Shown piece by piece: positions 1 to 7,579 of a stretch of 11,293 nt of DNA (the stretch's first letter is position 1; every line of letters starts with the position of its first letter). The DNA is from Kiritimatiellia bacterium (lineage in GTDB: Bacteria; Verrucomicrobiota; Kiritimatiellia; RFP12; UBA1067). Below the pieces are notes generated by a model. The model was not told the origin of the DNA, searched no databases, and was given only the letters and a program-made list of their open reading frames with translations. The position numbers were made by a program, and so were the translations under genes. The stretch spans positions 1 through 11,293 of the forward strand of contig JAGOBZ010000067.1 in NCBI GenBank assembly GCA_017999015.1, given 5' to 3'.

Positions 1-2
1 AC

Positions 3-3000
3 CTGGCCTTGCGCGACCCCCGTTCGCTGGACCGGCTCAGCGAGGACGGACTCGCGTTCGTCGCCACCGCGCGGCTCAGCGACGAGCAGCGGCGCAACCT
101 GCTGGCGCGCCTGCGGCGTCCCGACCTCCCGAATCTGGTCGAGCTGGTCGCGGCCGACCTGGCTGTCCGCGGCAGCCGGGGTTTCGGGCACCATCCCGTG
201 CATGCGCAAATGACGCTGGCGCAGTTGGATGACCTGCTGCGCCGCGTGCCGGGCCTGCGCAACGAACAGGCCTTTGTGCTCGCTTACCTGGCCGTGCTCG
301 TGCCCGGAGACGAAGTGGACCTCGACACCGATCCGGCCGCGCGACAGGCCTACTTCGAGCGGCTCTGGGCCTATGTGGGCACGCTGGAGCCCGCGCACAA
401 CTCGCTCAAGGCGAACGTGCTCTACAACCGGCTGCGCCATGACCTGACGCAGGGTGTTTTCGACCGTGCCCGGTTCATGGAGTATCTCAAGCTGCCGCGC
501 CAGGTGCCGACCCTGCGCTCCGAGTTCCGCGACCGCGTCCCGCACGCCAACCAGTTCGCCCGGCTCAATCAGGATTTCAAGCTGATCGCCTTGCCGCCGG
601 TTCCGCAGGAAGAGCCGCTGGTGCGCCGCTTCCTGCTGGAGTTTTTCAAGCAGGACAAGGATTTCCGCGCTTTCGAGACCTATCTGCGCGATGACTTTCT
701 CAAGCCGCTCTTCGCGGAGGCGAAGATCGTCAACGGCATCGGCGAGCCGCAGCACTGGGTGCCGCTGCTGACGCCGTCCGCCTACGCGCGCCTCAAGGAG
801 CGGGTGGATATCGAGTTCGCCGAGACGAATCCGCCCGAGTTCGCCACGGAGGCCCCGGTACGCCTGACCGCCACGCTCAAAAACGTGCCGGCCCTGCTCG
901 TGAAGATTTACGAGATCAACGCTTTCAACTACTACCGCGAAACCGGCCGGCCGCTCAATCTGGCCGTGAATCTCGACGGGCTCGTGGCCTCGGTGGCGCG
1001 GCGCGTTGAGTATGCGGAGCCCTCCGAGCGGTGCCACACGCAGACCTTCGAGTTTCCCGAGATCCGGCAGCGCGGCGTCTATGTGGTGGAGCTGATCGGG
1101 AACGGCAAGAGCAGCCGCGCGCTGGTGCAGAAGGGACGGCTCGACGTGCTGCAGGAAGTGACTGCAGCCGGGCATGCGTTTACGGTGTTCGACGAGGCCG
1201 GGCGGCGCGTGACCGACGCCTCGGGCTGGCTGGGCGGGCGCGCCTTCGCGGCCGGTAAAGACGGCCGCATCCTGGTGCCGTTTTCGACGGCACCGGGCGC
1301 GGAGCATCTGATCGTCCGGCACGGGAGTTTCGCTGCGCGCGTCGCGTTCGACCATCTGGCCGAGCAGTATGCGCTTTCGGCAGGAATCTATGTGGAACGC
1401 GAGGCGCTGATCCGCCGCGAACGGGCACAGCTCGCTGTCCGGCCGCTCCTGCGCGTCAACGGCCAGCCGGTCAGCCTGAAGCTGCTGAAAGAGGCACGCC
1501 TCACGGTGCGCGCGACCGATCTGCAGGGGCTCGTGACCACCAAAGAGTTCCCTGACCTCACGCTGCGCGAGGATGCCGAGACCGTGCAGGAGATCCAGGT
1601 GCCGGAGCACACGGTCGCGCTCGCCGTCACCCTGCACACCGAGATCCAGAACCTGAGCCTGAATCAGAAACAGAAGCTGAGCGATACCGCACACTTTGCC
1701 TTCAACGGCATGGAGCGGACGCCGTTGACACGCGCGCTCTATTTCGGGCGCGACGCCGTCGGCCATTTCGCGGACCTGCGCGGCAAGAACGGCGAACCGC
1801 TGGCCGGAGAGCCGATCCATCTGCGGCTTCGTCACCGCTATTTCCAGGACGAGACCATCGACGCCTATCTGAAGACCGATGAGAACGGACGCGTGCGGCT
1901 GGGTGCGCTTTCCGGCGTGCGCGCGCTCACCATGTCCTCTGGCGATAAGGTGTCCGGAGCCTGGCAGCCGCTGCACGATGTCTGCACCTTGCCGGAAGCG
2001 CTGCACGGAAAGGCGGGCGATACGTTGCGTGTGGCGCTGCCGCCGGGCATCGATCCCGCCGCCACGCTGCTGGAGGTCCGGCGCGGCCGGTTCGTGAAAG
2101 AATGGAAGGCCGCGCTGGCCGTGAAAGAGGGCTTTCTGGAGCTGCGCGGACTGCCGGCCGGAGACTATTCGCTGTGGCTCGCCGAGCCCGCGTGGGAGAT
2201 CGCAGTGCATGTAACGGCCGGTGAACCGGTTGACGGATTTTTGGTGGGGCCGCGCCGCGCGCTGGAGCTGCCGCGCCTCAAGCCGCTGTCGGTGACCGCT
2301 GTCACGCCCGGCAAGGACACCGTCGAGATCCGGCTGGCGAATGTTACGCCGTTCGCGCGCGTGCATGTGGTGGCGACGCGCTACCAGCCGGCTTATGACC
2401 TGTTCGACCGTCTCGGCGCGGCTGCGGCCGCGCGGCCGCTGTGCCAGCCTTGGCAGCCGGCGCGCGCGTACTACGAGTCAGGGCGCGACATCGGCGACGA
2501 GTACCGCTACATCCTCGACCGTCAGCAGGCGCGCACGTTCCCCGGCAACATGCTGGAACGTCCCGGCCTGCTGCTCAACCCCTGGGCGCTGCGCGCGACC
2601 GAGTCGGATAAAGAGCGGCTCGCTGCGGGCGGCGCGTATGCGGGCCGCGCGGCGCAGGAGGCCAAGGCTGAGCGCAGCGCGATGGCGTCCAAGGCACAGA
2701 AGGACACCGAGGTGCCCGAAGGGTTCGCCTCGCTCGATTTCCTGCGCCAGCCCGCCGTGACGCTGCTGAATCTGGTGCCGGATGCGTCGGGGACACTCTC
2801 GGTCCCGCGCGCGGCGCTCAAGGGCATGCCCTGTCTGCGCGTGCTCGCGACGGATCCGACCGCGACCGTGCTCGCCTGCGCGTTTCTCGATGACACGCCG
2901 GTGGAAACGCGCGACTTGAGGCTGGCCGAAGGGCTGGACCCAGCCAAGCCGTTTGCCGAACAGAAGCTGATCACGCCGCTGCAGGCCGGCGAGACGGTGA

Positions 3001-5915
3001 CGGTGGCCGATCTGGCGGCCTCGAGGTTCAAGGCGTTCGGTACGGTCGCGGAACTTTATCGGCTCTTCGCGACACTCAATCCGGATCCGATTTTCGCCGA
3101 GTTTGACTTTGTGGCGAAATGGAACGAGCTGGACGTCGCCGAGCAGCGTCGGCTCTACGCCAAGTATGCGTGCCATGAACTGCACCTTTTCCTTTATCAC
3201 AAAGATCCGCGCTTCTACGAGGCGGTGGTCGCGCCCGCGCTCTCCAATAAAAAGGACAAGACCTTTGTCGACCACTGGCTGCTGGGCGACGATCTGAGCG
3301 GCTTTCTTGAGCCGTGGCGCTTTGCGCGCCTCAACGCGGCCGAGCGCGCGATGCTGGGCAAGCGGTTGCGCGCTGAGGCGCTCTCGCTGGCGCGGGACGC
3401 GCGTGAGCGAGCCGACCTGACGCCGCCTGACATGGGAGCCTTCAACCGGCGCTTCGATACCGCCATTCAGGCCGGCGCGCTGGAAGGCGAGACGGGTGCC
3501 GCCACCGCCGATGCCGACTCTGCTCTGGAAGAAGGCGTACGGGTGCCGCTCAAGATCGCACTGCCGAAACCGCAGTTCACCGGGACGCCCAAAGACATCC
3601 GGTCGGCGAATCTGGAGGCGGCCGGCAGCCGGATGAAAGCCCCGGCTGCCGCACCGGCGCCGTCCGTGGTCGCTGACGGGCTGGTGGCTTTAGAGAACAT
3701 GCGGCAGCGGGGGATGTCAGCCCAGTCCAAACTCCGCAAGAACGCGGAGGACGCAGATCAGCCGGCCCCTCAAGAGGAGAAGGAGTCGCTTTTCTTTGAC
3801 GCATTGTCCGCCGAACGCGGTGAGGGACGGCGCTTTTTCCAGAAACTGGATAAGACGCAGGAGTGGGCGGAGAACAACTACTGGCACCAGCCGATCGAGC
3901 GGCAGGTCGCCGCGCTGGTCGCGGACAACGCCTTCTGGGCCGACTATGCGATGCATGACGCTCGGACGCCCTTCCTTTCGAAAGCGCTGCTGGAGGCGAC
4001 CTCGTCGTTCACCGAGATGATGCTGGCGCTGGCGGTTTTGCAGGTGCCGTTCAAGGCCGGTGCGCACGCTGAAAAAATCGAGGGCGCTGCCTACACGCTG
4101 ACAGCCGCCTCGCCCGTGCTTTTCTTCCACCGCGAAATCCGCGAGAGCACGCGCGCCGCCGCCGCCGGCTCGGTGCTGGTCGCACAGCGCTTCTTCCGTG
4201 CGGATGACCGCGCCCGCTTTGAAAATAACGAGCGGTTCGACAAATGGGTGACCGATGAGTTTCTGCCGCAGGTCGTCTACGGCACGCATGTGGTACTCAC
4301 GAATCCCACCGGCGAACGCCAGGCGTTGAACGCCTTGCTGCAGATCCCGGTCGGCGCGATCGCCGTGAGCGCCGGGGCTGTTGCCAAGGGCGTCTATCTG
4401 GTGCTCGAACCCTATGCCACCCAGACCTTGGAGTACTTCTTCACTTTCCCGGCGACCGGACGCTTTGCGCACTATCCGGTGACGCTCGCGAAAGAGGGGC
4501 GCGTGGTCGGCGCGGCCGAGCCCTTCACGTTCAACGTCGTGGAGCGGCTGAGCCGTGCCGACACCGAGTCGTGGGCCTGGCTCTCGCAGAACGGCACGCC
4601 TGAACAGGTGCTCGCGTTTCTCAACGCGGCCAACCTCCATCGGCTTGACCTGAATGAGATCGCGTGGCGCATGAAAGACAAGGCCTTTTTCAAAACCGTG
4701 ATCGGAGTGTTGGAGGCGCGCCATGTCTATCACGGCACGCTTTGGTCGTACGGCATTCTGCACAACGAGCCTGCGGTGATCCGGCCTTTCCTGCAGCATT
4801 TGCCCTTCGCGGCGCAGTGCGGCCTGTGGCTGGAGTCGCCGCTGCTGTCGCTGAATCCTGTGGAGCGCTTCGATTATCAGCACCTTGAATACGCGCCGCT
4901 CGTCAATCCGCGCGCGCATCAGGTCGGCGCACACCGCACCATCCTGAATCCGGCCTTTCTGCGCCAGTACCAGCGCTTCATGACGGTGCTCCGCTATAAA
5001 TCCCGTCTGCCGGCCGCGGACACGCTGGCGGTGGCCTATTATCTGGCGCTGCAAGACCGCGTGGCCGAGGCGCTGGAGACGTTCGGACGCGTGAAGCGCG
5101 ACGAGGTGGCGGAGCGGCTGCAATACGACTATCTGGCGGCCTATCTCGCCTTTTACACCGGTGATCTTGAGCAGGCGCGCGCGCTGGCCAAGGCACATGC
5201 GGACGAGGGTGTGGCACGTTGGCGCGAGCGCTTCGCGCAGGTGCTGGCGCAGCTCGACGAGATCGCCGGGGCCGAGCGCGGTGCCGTGCCGGTCAACGCG
5301 GAGAGCCGTGATCAGGCGCAGGGCGCGCTGGCCGCGACCGAGCCGGCGCTGGAGCTGCTGGTGGAGGCTGGCCGCATTCGGCTCGACACGCGCAATGTGG
5401 CGGAGGTCACGCTCAACTTCTACCCGATGGACATCGAACTGCTCTTCTCGCGCAATCCGTTCTTGCAGGAGGGGGCCGCGCAGTTCGCCTTCATCCGGCC
5501 GGTTGCGAGCCGCCCGGTCGCTGTCGCCGCAGGGCAGAACCACACCACGGTGGAGCTGCCGCCGGAGTTTGCCGCCAAAAACGTGATGGTGGAGGCGCTG
5601 GCGGGCGGCGTGCGCAAGACGCAGGCCTATTACGCCAACACGCTGAGGGTGCAGATGATCGAGAGTTACGGGCAACTGGTCGTCACGCAGGCCGAGACCG
5701 GCCGGCCGGTGCCGGGCGCGTATGTCAAGGTGTACGCCCGTGCGGCCGGCGGTGGGGTCGGTTTCATAAAGGACGGCTATACCGATCTGCGCGGCCGCTT
5801 CGATTATGTGTCGCTCAACACCGACGAGGCCGGGCAGGCCGAACGTCTGGCCGTGCTGGTGCTGAGCGACGCCTTCGGCGCGGTCGTGCGCGAAACCCGG
5901 CCGCCGAAGCGGTAA
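3..5915 (+). CDS. Giant MG-domain (alpha-2-macroglobulin-like) protein, 5' end outside window
   Basis: The frame is open to the left edge. The first possible start seen is a TTG at 9 with coding sense before it, so I treat the gene as truncated at its 5' end; about 1,970 residues are visible, ending at TAA 5913-5915. Numbering from the TTG, residues 1-250 are mostly helical and charged. Residues about 260-640 look like consecutive macroglobulin-type beta domains, with phrases such as GVYVVEL, a TDENGRV turn and KDGRILVPF. Residues about 870-905 and 1200-1260 are charged or Ala/Pro-rich linkers. Residues about 1655-1760 look like TPR-type helices, and about 1890-1968 form a last beta domain with a GYTDLRGRFDYVSL stretch. 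No thioester motif (CGEQ type) is visible, so covalent protease trapping is unlikely. The signal peptide, if any, lies outside the window. The MG assignment rests on pattern recognition; the function is unknown and it could be a surface adhesion or scaffold protein. Confidence 0.75.
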   Translation: MALRDPRSLDRLSEDGLAFVATARLSDEQRRNLLARLRRPDLPNLVELVAADLAVRGSRGFGHHPVHAQMTLAQLDDLLRRVPGLRNEQAFVLAYLAVLVPGDEVDLDTDPAARQAYFERLWAYVGTLEPAHNSLKANVLYNRLRHDLTQGVFDRARFMEYLKLPRQVPTLRSEFRDRVPHANQFARLNQDFKLIALPPVPQEEPLVRRFLLEFFKQDKDFRAFETYLRDDFLKPLFAEAKIVNGIGEPQHWVPLLTPSAYARLKERVDIEFAETNPPEFATEAPVRLTATLKNVPALLVKIYEINAFNYYRETGRPLNLAVNLDGLVASVARRVEYAEPSERCHTQTFEFPEIRQRGVYVVELIGNGKSSRALVQKGRLDVLQEVTAAGHAFTVFDEAGRRVTDASGWLGGRAFAAGKDGRILVPFSTAPGAEHLIVRHGSFAARVAFDHLAEQYALSAGIYVEREALIRRERAQLAVRPLLRVNGQPVSLKLLKEARLTVRATDLQGLVTTKEFPDLTLREDAETVQEIQVPEHTVALAVTLHTEIQNLSLNQKQKLSDTAHFAFNGMERTPLTRALYFGRDAVGHFADLRGKNGEPLAGEPIHLRLRHRYFQDETIDAYLKTDENGRVRLGALSGVRALTMSSGDKVSGAWQPLHDVCTLPEALHGKAGDTLRVALPPGIDPAATLLEVRRGRFVKEWKAALAVKEGFLELRGLPAGDYSLWLAEPAWEIAVHVTAGEPVDGFLVGPRRALELPRLKPLSVTAVTPGKDTVEIRLANVTPFARVHVVATRYQPAYDLFDRLGAAAAARPLCQPWQPARAYYESGRDIGDEYRYILDRQQARTFPGNMLERPGLLLNPWALRATESDKERLAAGGAYAGRAAQEAKAERSAMASKAQKDTEVPEGFASLDFLRQPAVTLLNLVPDASGTLSVPRAALKGMPCLRVLATDPTATVLACAFLDDTPVETRDLRLAEGLDPAKPFAEQKLITPLQAGETVTVADLAASRFKAFGTVAELYRLFATLNPDPIFAEFDFVAKWNELDVAEQRRLYAKYACHELHLFLYHKDPRFYEAVVAPALSNKKDKTFVDHWLLGDDLSGFLEPWRFARLNAAERAMLGKRLRAEALSLARDARERADLTPPDMGAFNRRFDTAIQAGALEGETGAATADADSALEEGVRVPLKIALPKPQFTGTPKDIRSANLEAAGSRMKAPAAAPAPSVVADGLVALENMRQRGMSAQSKLRKNAEDADQPAPQEEKESLFFDALSAERGEGRRFFQKLDKTQEWAENNYWHQPIERQVAALVADNAFWADYAMHDARTPFLSKALLEATSSFTEMMLALAVLQVPFKAGAHAEKIEGAAYTLTAASPVLFFHREIRESTRAAAAGSVLVAQRFFRADDRARFENNERFDKWVTDEFLPQVVYGTHVVLTNPTGERQALNALLQIPVGAIAVSAGAVAKGVYLVLEPYATQTLEYFFTFPATGRFAHYPVTLAKEGRVVGAAEPFTFNVVERLSRADTESWAWLSQNGTPEQVLAFLNAANLHRLDLNEIAWRMKDKAFFKTVIGVLEARHVYHGTLWSYGILHNEPAVIRPFLQHLPFAAQCGLWLESPLLSLNPVERFDYQHLEYAPLVNPRAHQVGAHRTILNPAFLRQYQRFMTVLRYKSRLPAADTLAVAYYLALQDRVAEALETFGRVKRDEVAERLQYDYLAAYLAFYTGDLEQARALAKAHADEGVARWRERFAQVLAQLDEIAGAERGAVPVNAESRDQAQGALAATEPALELLVEAGRIRLDTRNVAEVTLNFYPMDIELLFSRNPFLQEGAAQFAFIRPVASRPVAVAAGQNHTTVELPPEFAAKNVMVEALAGGVRKTQAYYANTLRVQMIESYGQLVVTQAETGRPVPGAYVKVYARAAGGGVGFIKDGYTDLRGRFDYVSLNTDEAGQAERLAVLVLSDAFGAVVRETRPPKR

Positions 5916-5971
5916 GTGAAAGTGTCGTTGTGCGTAGACGAATGCGGATTCGACATAGGTGAGCTGTGAAT

Positions 5972-5988
5972 GGAGCGTTTTTTTCATG
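5972..5988 (+). promoter_or_regulatory. Stranded ribosome-binding site and start codon of the downstream glycosidase
   Basis: GGAG at 5972-5975 lies 10 nt before an ATG at 5986-5988 that is part of the left target duplication. Before the IS arrived this ATG continued directly into the signal peptide now encoded from 7573. It now opens a 20-codon reading frame starting MKTLASHRR that runs into the IS and stops at TGA 6046-6048. The short product is almost certainly meaningless. The site marks where the native leader of the glycosidase gene was left behind. A run of seven T (5978-5984) sits between GGAG and the ATG. Confidence 0.7.
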
Positions 5989-5992
5989 AAAA
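5984..5992. repeat. Left target-site duplication of the IS (TCATGAAAA)
   Basis: This 9-bp sequence directly abuts the left inverted repeat and is exactly repeated at 7571-7579, directly abutting the right inverted repeat. Nine bp is within the range known for IS4-family elements (IS10 and IS50 make 9 bp). The duplication includes the ATG of the gene that was hit. Confidence 0.93.
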
Positions 5993-6010
5993 CACTAGCA
6001 TCCCATAGGC
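5993..6010 (+). repeat. Left terminal inverted repeat of the IS
   Basis: CACTAGCATCCCATAGGC is the exact reverse complement of 7553-7570. It is followed directly by GACA. At the right end the same GGCGACA appears 9 bp further inward (complement of 7540-7546), so the subterminal bases are related but offset. Confidence 0.95.
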
Positions 6011-6146
6011 GACAGAAAACAGGCACACCGCCCCCTTTCCCCCATTGATTCATTGGGATTTTTTGTGATTTCAAAGGCGGTTCCGGAAGCGCGTTTGCCG
6101 GCGGATACGGCGGGGAAGCCTGAAATCAGGGGTTTTTGGAGGGGTG

Positions 6147-7424
6147 CTATCCCACAGGCGCATGTGAAAACTGCTCAAAACCTTGCAAATAGGGCTGTTT
6201 CTCGACAACTACAGGACGCTTGGGGCCGCCCGCTGTCCCATATTTCCGCAGGGCGTCGAGCAGGTCGATCTTCATCCAGACCGCCGATCTGACGGTGCCG
6301 GCGAGCCGCGAAAAGCTCAGGCCCCACTTCGAGACGTGCTTGAGGAAGCGCAGCAGCAGGTGCGCCAGCAGTCCGGTCCAGACCTGCCATTTGACAGCCT
6401 TCTCGTTGTAGCCGACGAAGTCGGCGAGCTGGAGCGTCTGCTTGAGCTCCTTGAAGAACGTCTCGATGGCCCAGCGTGCGCGGTAGAGCTCGGCGACGGT
6501 GCGCGGGCTCCACGCGAAGTTGTTGGTGATGAAGGCCATCTCCACGTCCTTCCCGTCCACCTCGACGACGGCGGTGACGCGGCGCAGCGGCTCCGGATAC
6601 TTCTCCGCAGAGCCCTTGCGCGACATGCGCACGGTCTCGTCGGCGAGGATGCGCCGGTCGCCGTGCGTCCGGCGTTCCACGGTCTCGAAGACCATGCTCT
6701 CCTTTTCCCGCAGGACGAAGAAGACGCCGCGTTCCGACAGCCCGTGCAGGAAGCGCAGGTCCACGTAGGCCCGGTCGGCCAGCAGCACGTCGCCGTCCTT
6801 CAGGCCCTCGCACAGCGCGTCCGCCCGCGTCGAGTCGTGGTGCGCGGCGTCCTCCACGACGGCGAAGGCGGGCAGCATGGCGCCGACGTCCAGGCGCATG
6901 TGCGTCTTGGCCGCGGCCTTCTTCCGGCGGTGCCGCGCCCAGTCGATGCAGTCGAGCGTGAGCTGGAGCGTGGTCGAGTCGATGGCGAAGATGTCGCGCT
7001 TCAGGCGGAAGATGAAGCCGCCGTGCTTCGCGTACTGCGTGAAGGACGGGCATATCGCCCGGAGATGCGCGAACACGGCCCAGTAGAGCTTCTCCGCGAT
7101 CTCCGGGTCGCGCTTCCGGTTGGCGTTGGAGAAGGTGTTGCGCTTCGGCGCGGTCGCTCCCCGGATGCGGTTCAGCTCCGGCTCGTGGAGACGGGCCGCG
7201 TCGCAGATTTCGTTCAGGCTGCCCGAGCGGGTGATCTGCCCGTAGAGCAGGGCCAGCACGTGGCTGGTGCAGGAGAACGTCCTGATGTCGGCCCCGACCT
7301 CCTTCGCGATCCGGTCCGGCAGCCCTTCGGGAATCCACTGGACGATCTGCCGCAGGGCGGTGTAAGCTGTCTTCGCTGGCCTCGGGACGGCGCGGTCACG
7401 CGCCTTGCGTTTGTTTTTTTTCAT
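6147..7424 (-). CDS. IS4-family DDE transposase
   Basis: This 425-residue protein begins at the ATG complementary to 7422-7424 and is intact to its stop. Residues about 20-120 resemble the N-terminal DUF4372-type region of IS4 transposases (SCTSHVLALLYGQ, then a GSLNEI stretch). The RNase H-like catalytic core follows: D149 in FAIDSTT, D217 in LLADRAY and E321 in YRARWAIETFFKELK. The last segment gives a perfect IS4 signature, Y314-(2)-R317-(3)-E321-(6)-K328. The N-terminus is strongly basic (MKKNKRKARDR), as expected for end binding. The length is typical for the family. The enzyme would cut and paste the element by recognising its inverted repeats. All three catalytic residues are present, so it is predicted to be functional. 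A plus-strand frame of similar length opposite it is a shadow. Confidence 0.95.
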   Translation of the reverse strand: MKKNKRKARDRAVPRPAKTAYTALRQIVQWIPEGLPDRIAKEVGADIRTFSCTSHVLALLYGQITRSGSLNEICDAARLHEPELNRIRGATAPKRNTFSNANRKRDPEIAEKLYWAVFAHLRAICPSFTQYAKHGGFIFRLKRDIFAIDSTTLQLTLDCIDWARHRRKKAAAKTHMRLDVGAMLPAFAVVEDAAHHDSTRADALCEGLKDGDVLLADRAYVDLRFLHGLSERGVFFVLREKESMVFETVERRTHGDRRILADETVRMSRKGSAEKYPEPLRRVTAVVEVDGKDVEMAFITNNFAWSPRTVAELYRARWAIETFFKELKQTLQLADFVGYNEKAVKWQVWTGLLAHLLLRFLKHVSKWGLSFSRLAGTVRSAVWMKIDLLDALRKYGTAGGPKRPVVVEKQPYLQGFEQFSHAPVG

Positions 7425-7427
7425 GCG

Positions 7428-7442
7428 CCTGTAGGCTACAGG
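7428..7442 (-). promoter_or_regulatory. Palindrome over the transposase ribosome-binding region
   Basis: CCTGTAG and CTACAGG flank a single central base, a perfect 7-bp inverted repeat ending 3 nt before the transposase ATG. In the mRNA it can fold as a 5-bp stem with a 5-nt loop, burying the only AGG near the start. It could equally be a DNA operator. IS10 and IS50 are known to use hairpins that hide the transposase start in read-through transcripts; applying that role here is inference. Confidence 0.5.
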
Positions 7443-7486
7443 CTGGACGGCCCGGGGCCAGCACTTTTTTGTGCGGGTTTTCGGGG

Positions 7487-7515
7487 TTGACTCTTTTCAC
7501 CCCCCCCCGCATAAT
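7487..7515 (+). promoter_or_regulatory. Outward-facing sigma70-like promoter in the IS right end
   Basis: The -35 element TTGACT (7487-7492) and the -10 element CATAAT (7510-7515) each match five of six consensus bases and are separated by exactly 17 bp. The promoter points away from the transposase and toward the glycosidase gene. The expected transcription start is near 7522, giving a leader of about 50 nt before ATG 7573. A weak Shine-Dalgarno candidate, GGGA at 7559-7562, lies 10 nt before that ATG. The match is unusually good for such a GC-rich region, but activity is not shown. Confidence 0.6.
7500..7508. repeat. Poly-C tract inside the outward promoter spacer
   Basis: Nine consecutive C residues lie between the -35 and -10 elements. 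Gain or loss of one C would change the spacer from 17 to 18 or 16 bp. Homopolymers of this size are prone to slippage and also to sequencing error, so the exact count should be treated with care. Confidence 0.85.
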
Positions 7516-7532
7516 AGGTGCCAATCATGGGT

Positions 7533-7549
7533 TCCGGCATGTCGCCGGA
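7533..7549. other. Short hairpin in the IS right end, within the leader of the glycosidase
   Basis: TCCGGC (7533-7538) and GCCGGA (7544-7549) form a perfect 6-bp stem with loop ATGTC. It lies between the predicted transcription start and the glycosidase ATG, ending 23 nt before the ATG. No T run follows, so it is not a terminator. It could affect leader stability or serve as a subterminal transposase contact. Confidence 0.4.
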
Positions 7550-7552
7550 GAA

Positions 7553-7570
7553 GCCTATGGGATGCTAGTG
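7553..7570 (-). repeat. Right terminal inverted repeat of the IS
   Basis: GCCTATGGGATGCTAGTG is the exact reverse complement of the left repeat at 5993-6010. It directly precedes the right copy of the target duplication. Confidence 0.95.
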
Positions 7571-7579
7571 TCATGAAAA
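7571..7579. repeat. Right target-site duplication of the IS (TCATGAAAA)
   Basis: This exact copy of 5984-5992 directly abuts the right inverted repeat. Its ATG (7573-7575) is the start codon of the glycosidase-esterase gene. Confidence 0.93.

Larger units (their letters stand above)
5993..7570 (-). mobile_element. Complete IS4-family insertion sequence, 1578 bp
   Basis: The element is bounded by perfect 18-bp terminal inverted repeats and by an exact 9-bp direct duplication, and it encodes one full-length DDE transposase on the minus strand. About 136 bp lie between the left repeat and the transposase stop, and about 128 bp between the transposase start and the right repeat. The right non-coding end carries a palindrome over the transposase ribosome-binding region, a short hairpin and an outward-facing promoter candidate. 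Intact ends, duplication and reading frame suggest a recent, possibly still active insertion. The family is assigned from the Y-(2)-R-(3)-E-(6)-K signature. The subgroup cannot be named from sequence alone. Confidence 0.95.

Noticed and set aside
5916..5983. Native promoter or terminator in the gap between the giant gene and the IS
   Set aside because: I found no convincing -35/-10 pair. The seven-T run at 5978-5984 has no stable stem before it.
6043..6067. Possible rho-independent terminator in the left end of the IS (CCCA/TGGG stem followed by T residues)
   Set aside because: The stem has only four pairs, then a mismatch and two more pairs. It is too weak to call, although it could mildly reduce read-in from upstream.
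3717..6074. 785-codon open frame on the minus strand opposite the giant MG gene
   Set aside because: It is antisense to a gene with clear domain structure and gives a His/Arg/Gln-rich translation without recognisable motifs. It also runs into the IS end. Long antisense frames are expected in GC-rich DNA.
6119..6137. Small palindrome CCTGAAATCAGG followed by GGTTTTT after the transposase stop
   Set aside because: The realistic stem is only 4 bp, and the T run is on the plus strand, which is the wrong direction for ending the transposase transcript.
7461..7474. GCAC-T6-GTGC hairpin in the right end of the IS
   Set aside because: It has a four-bp stem with the T run in the loop rather than after it. 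No function can be supported.
6183..7490. 435-codon open frame on the plus strand inside the IS
   Set aside because: It lies directly opposite the transposase, and its translation is rich in Val, Arg, Glu and His with no domain. It is a shadow of the transposase codons.
7471..7572. 34-codon in-frame extension upstream of the glycosidase start
   Set aside because: It is entirely IS sequence, including the inverted repeat and poly-C tract, and would bury the signal peptide. The ATG at 7573 is shown to be original by the target duplication.
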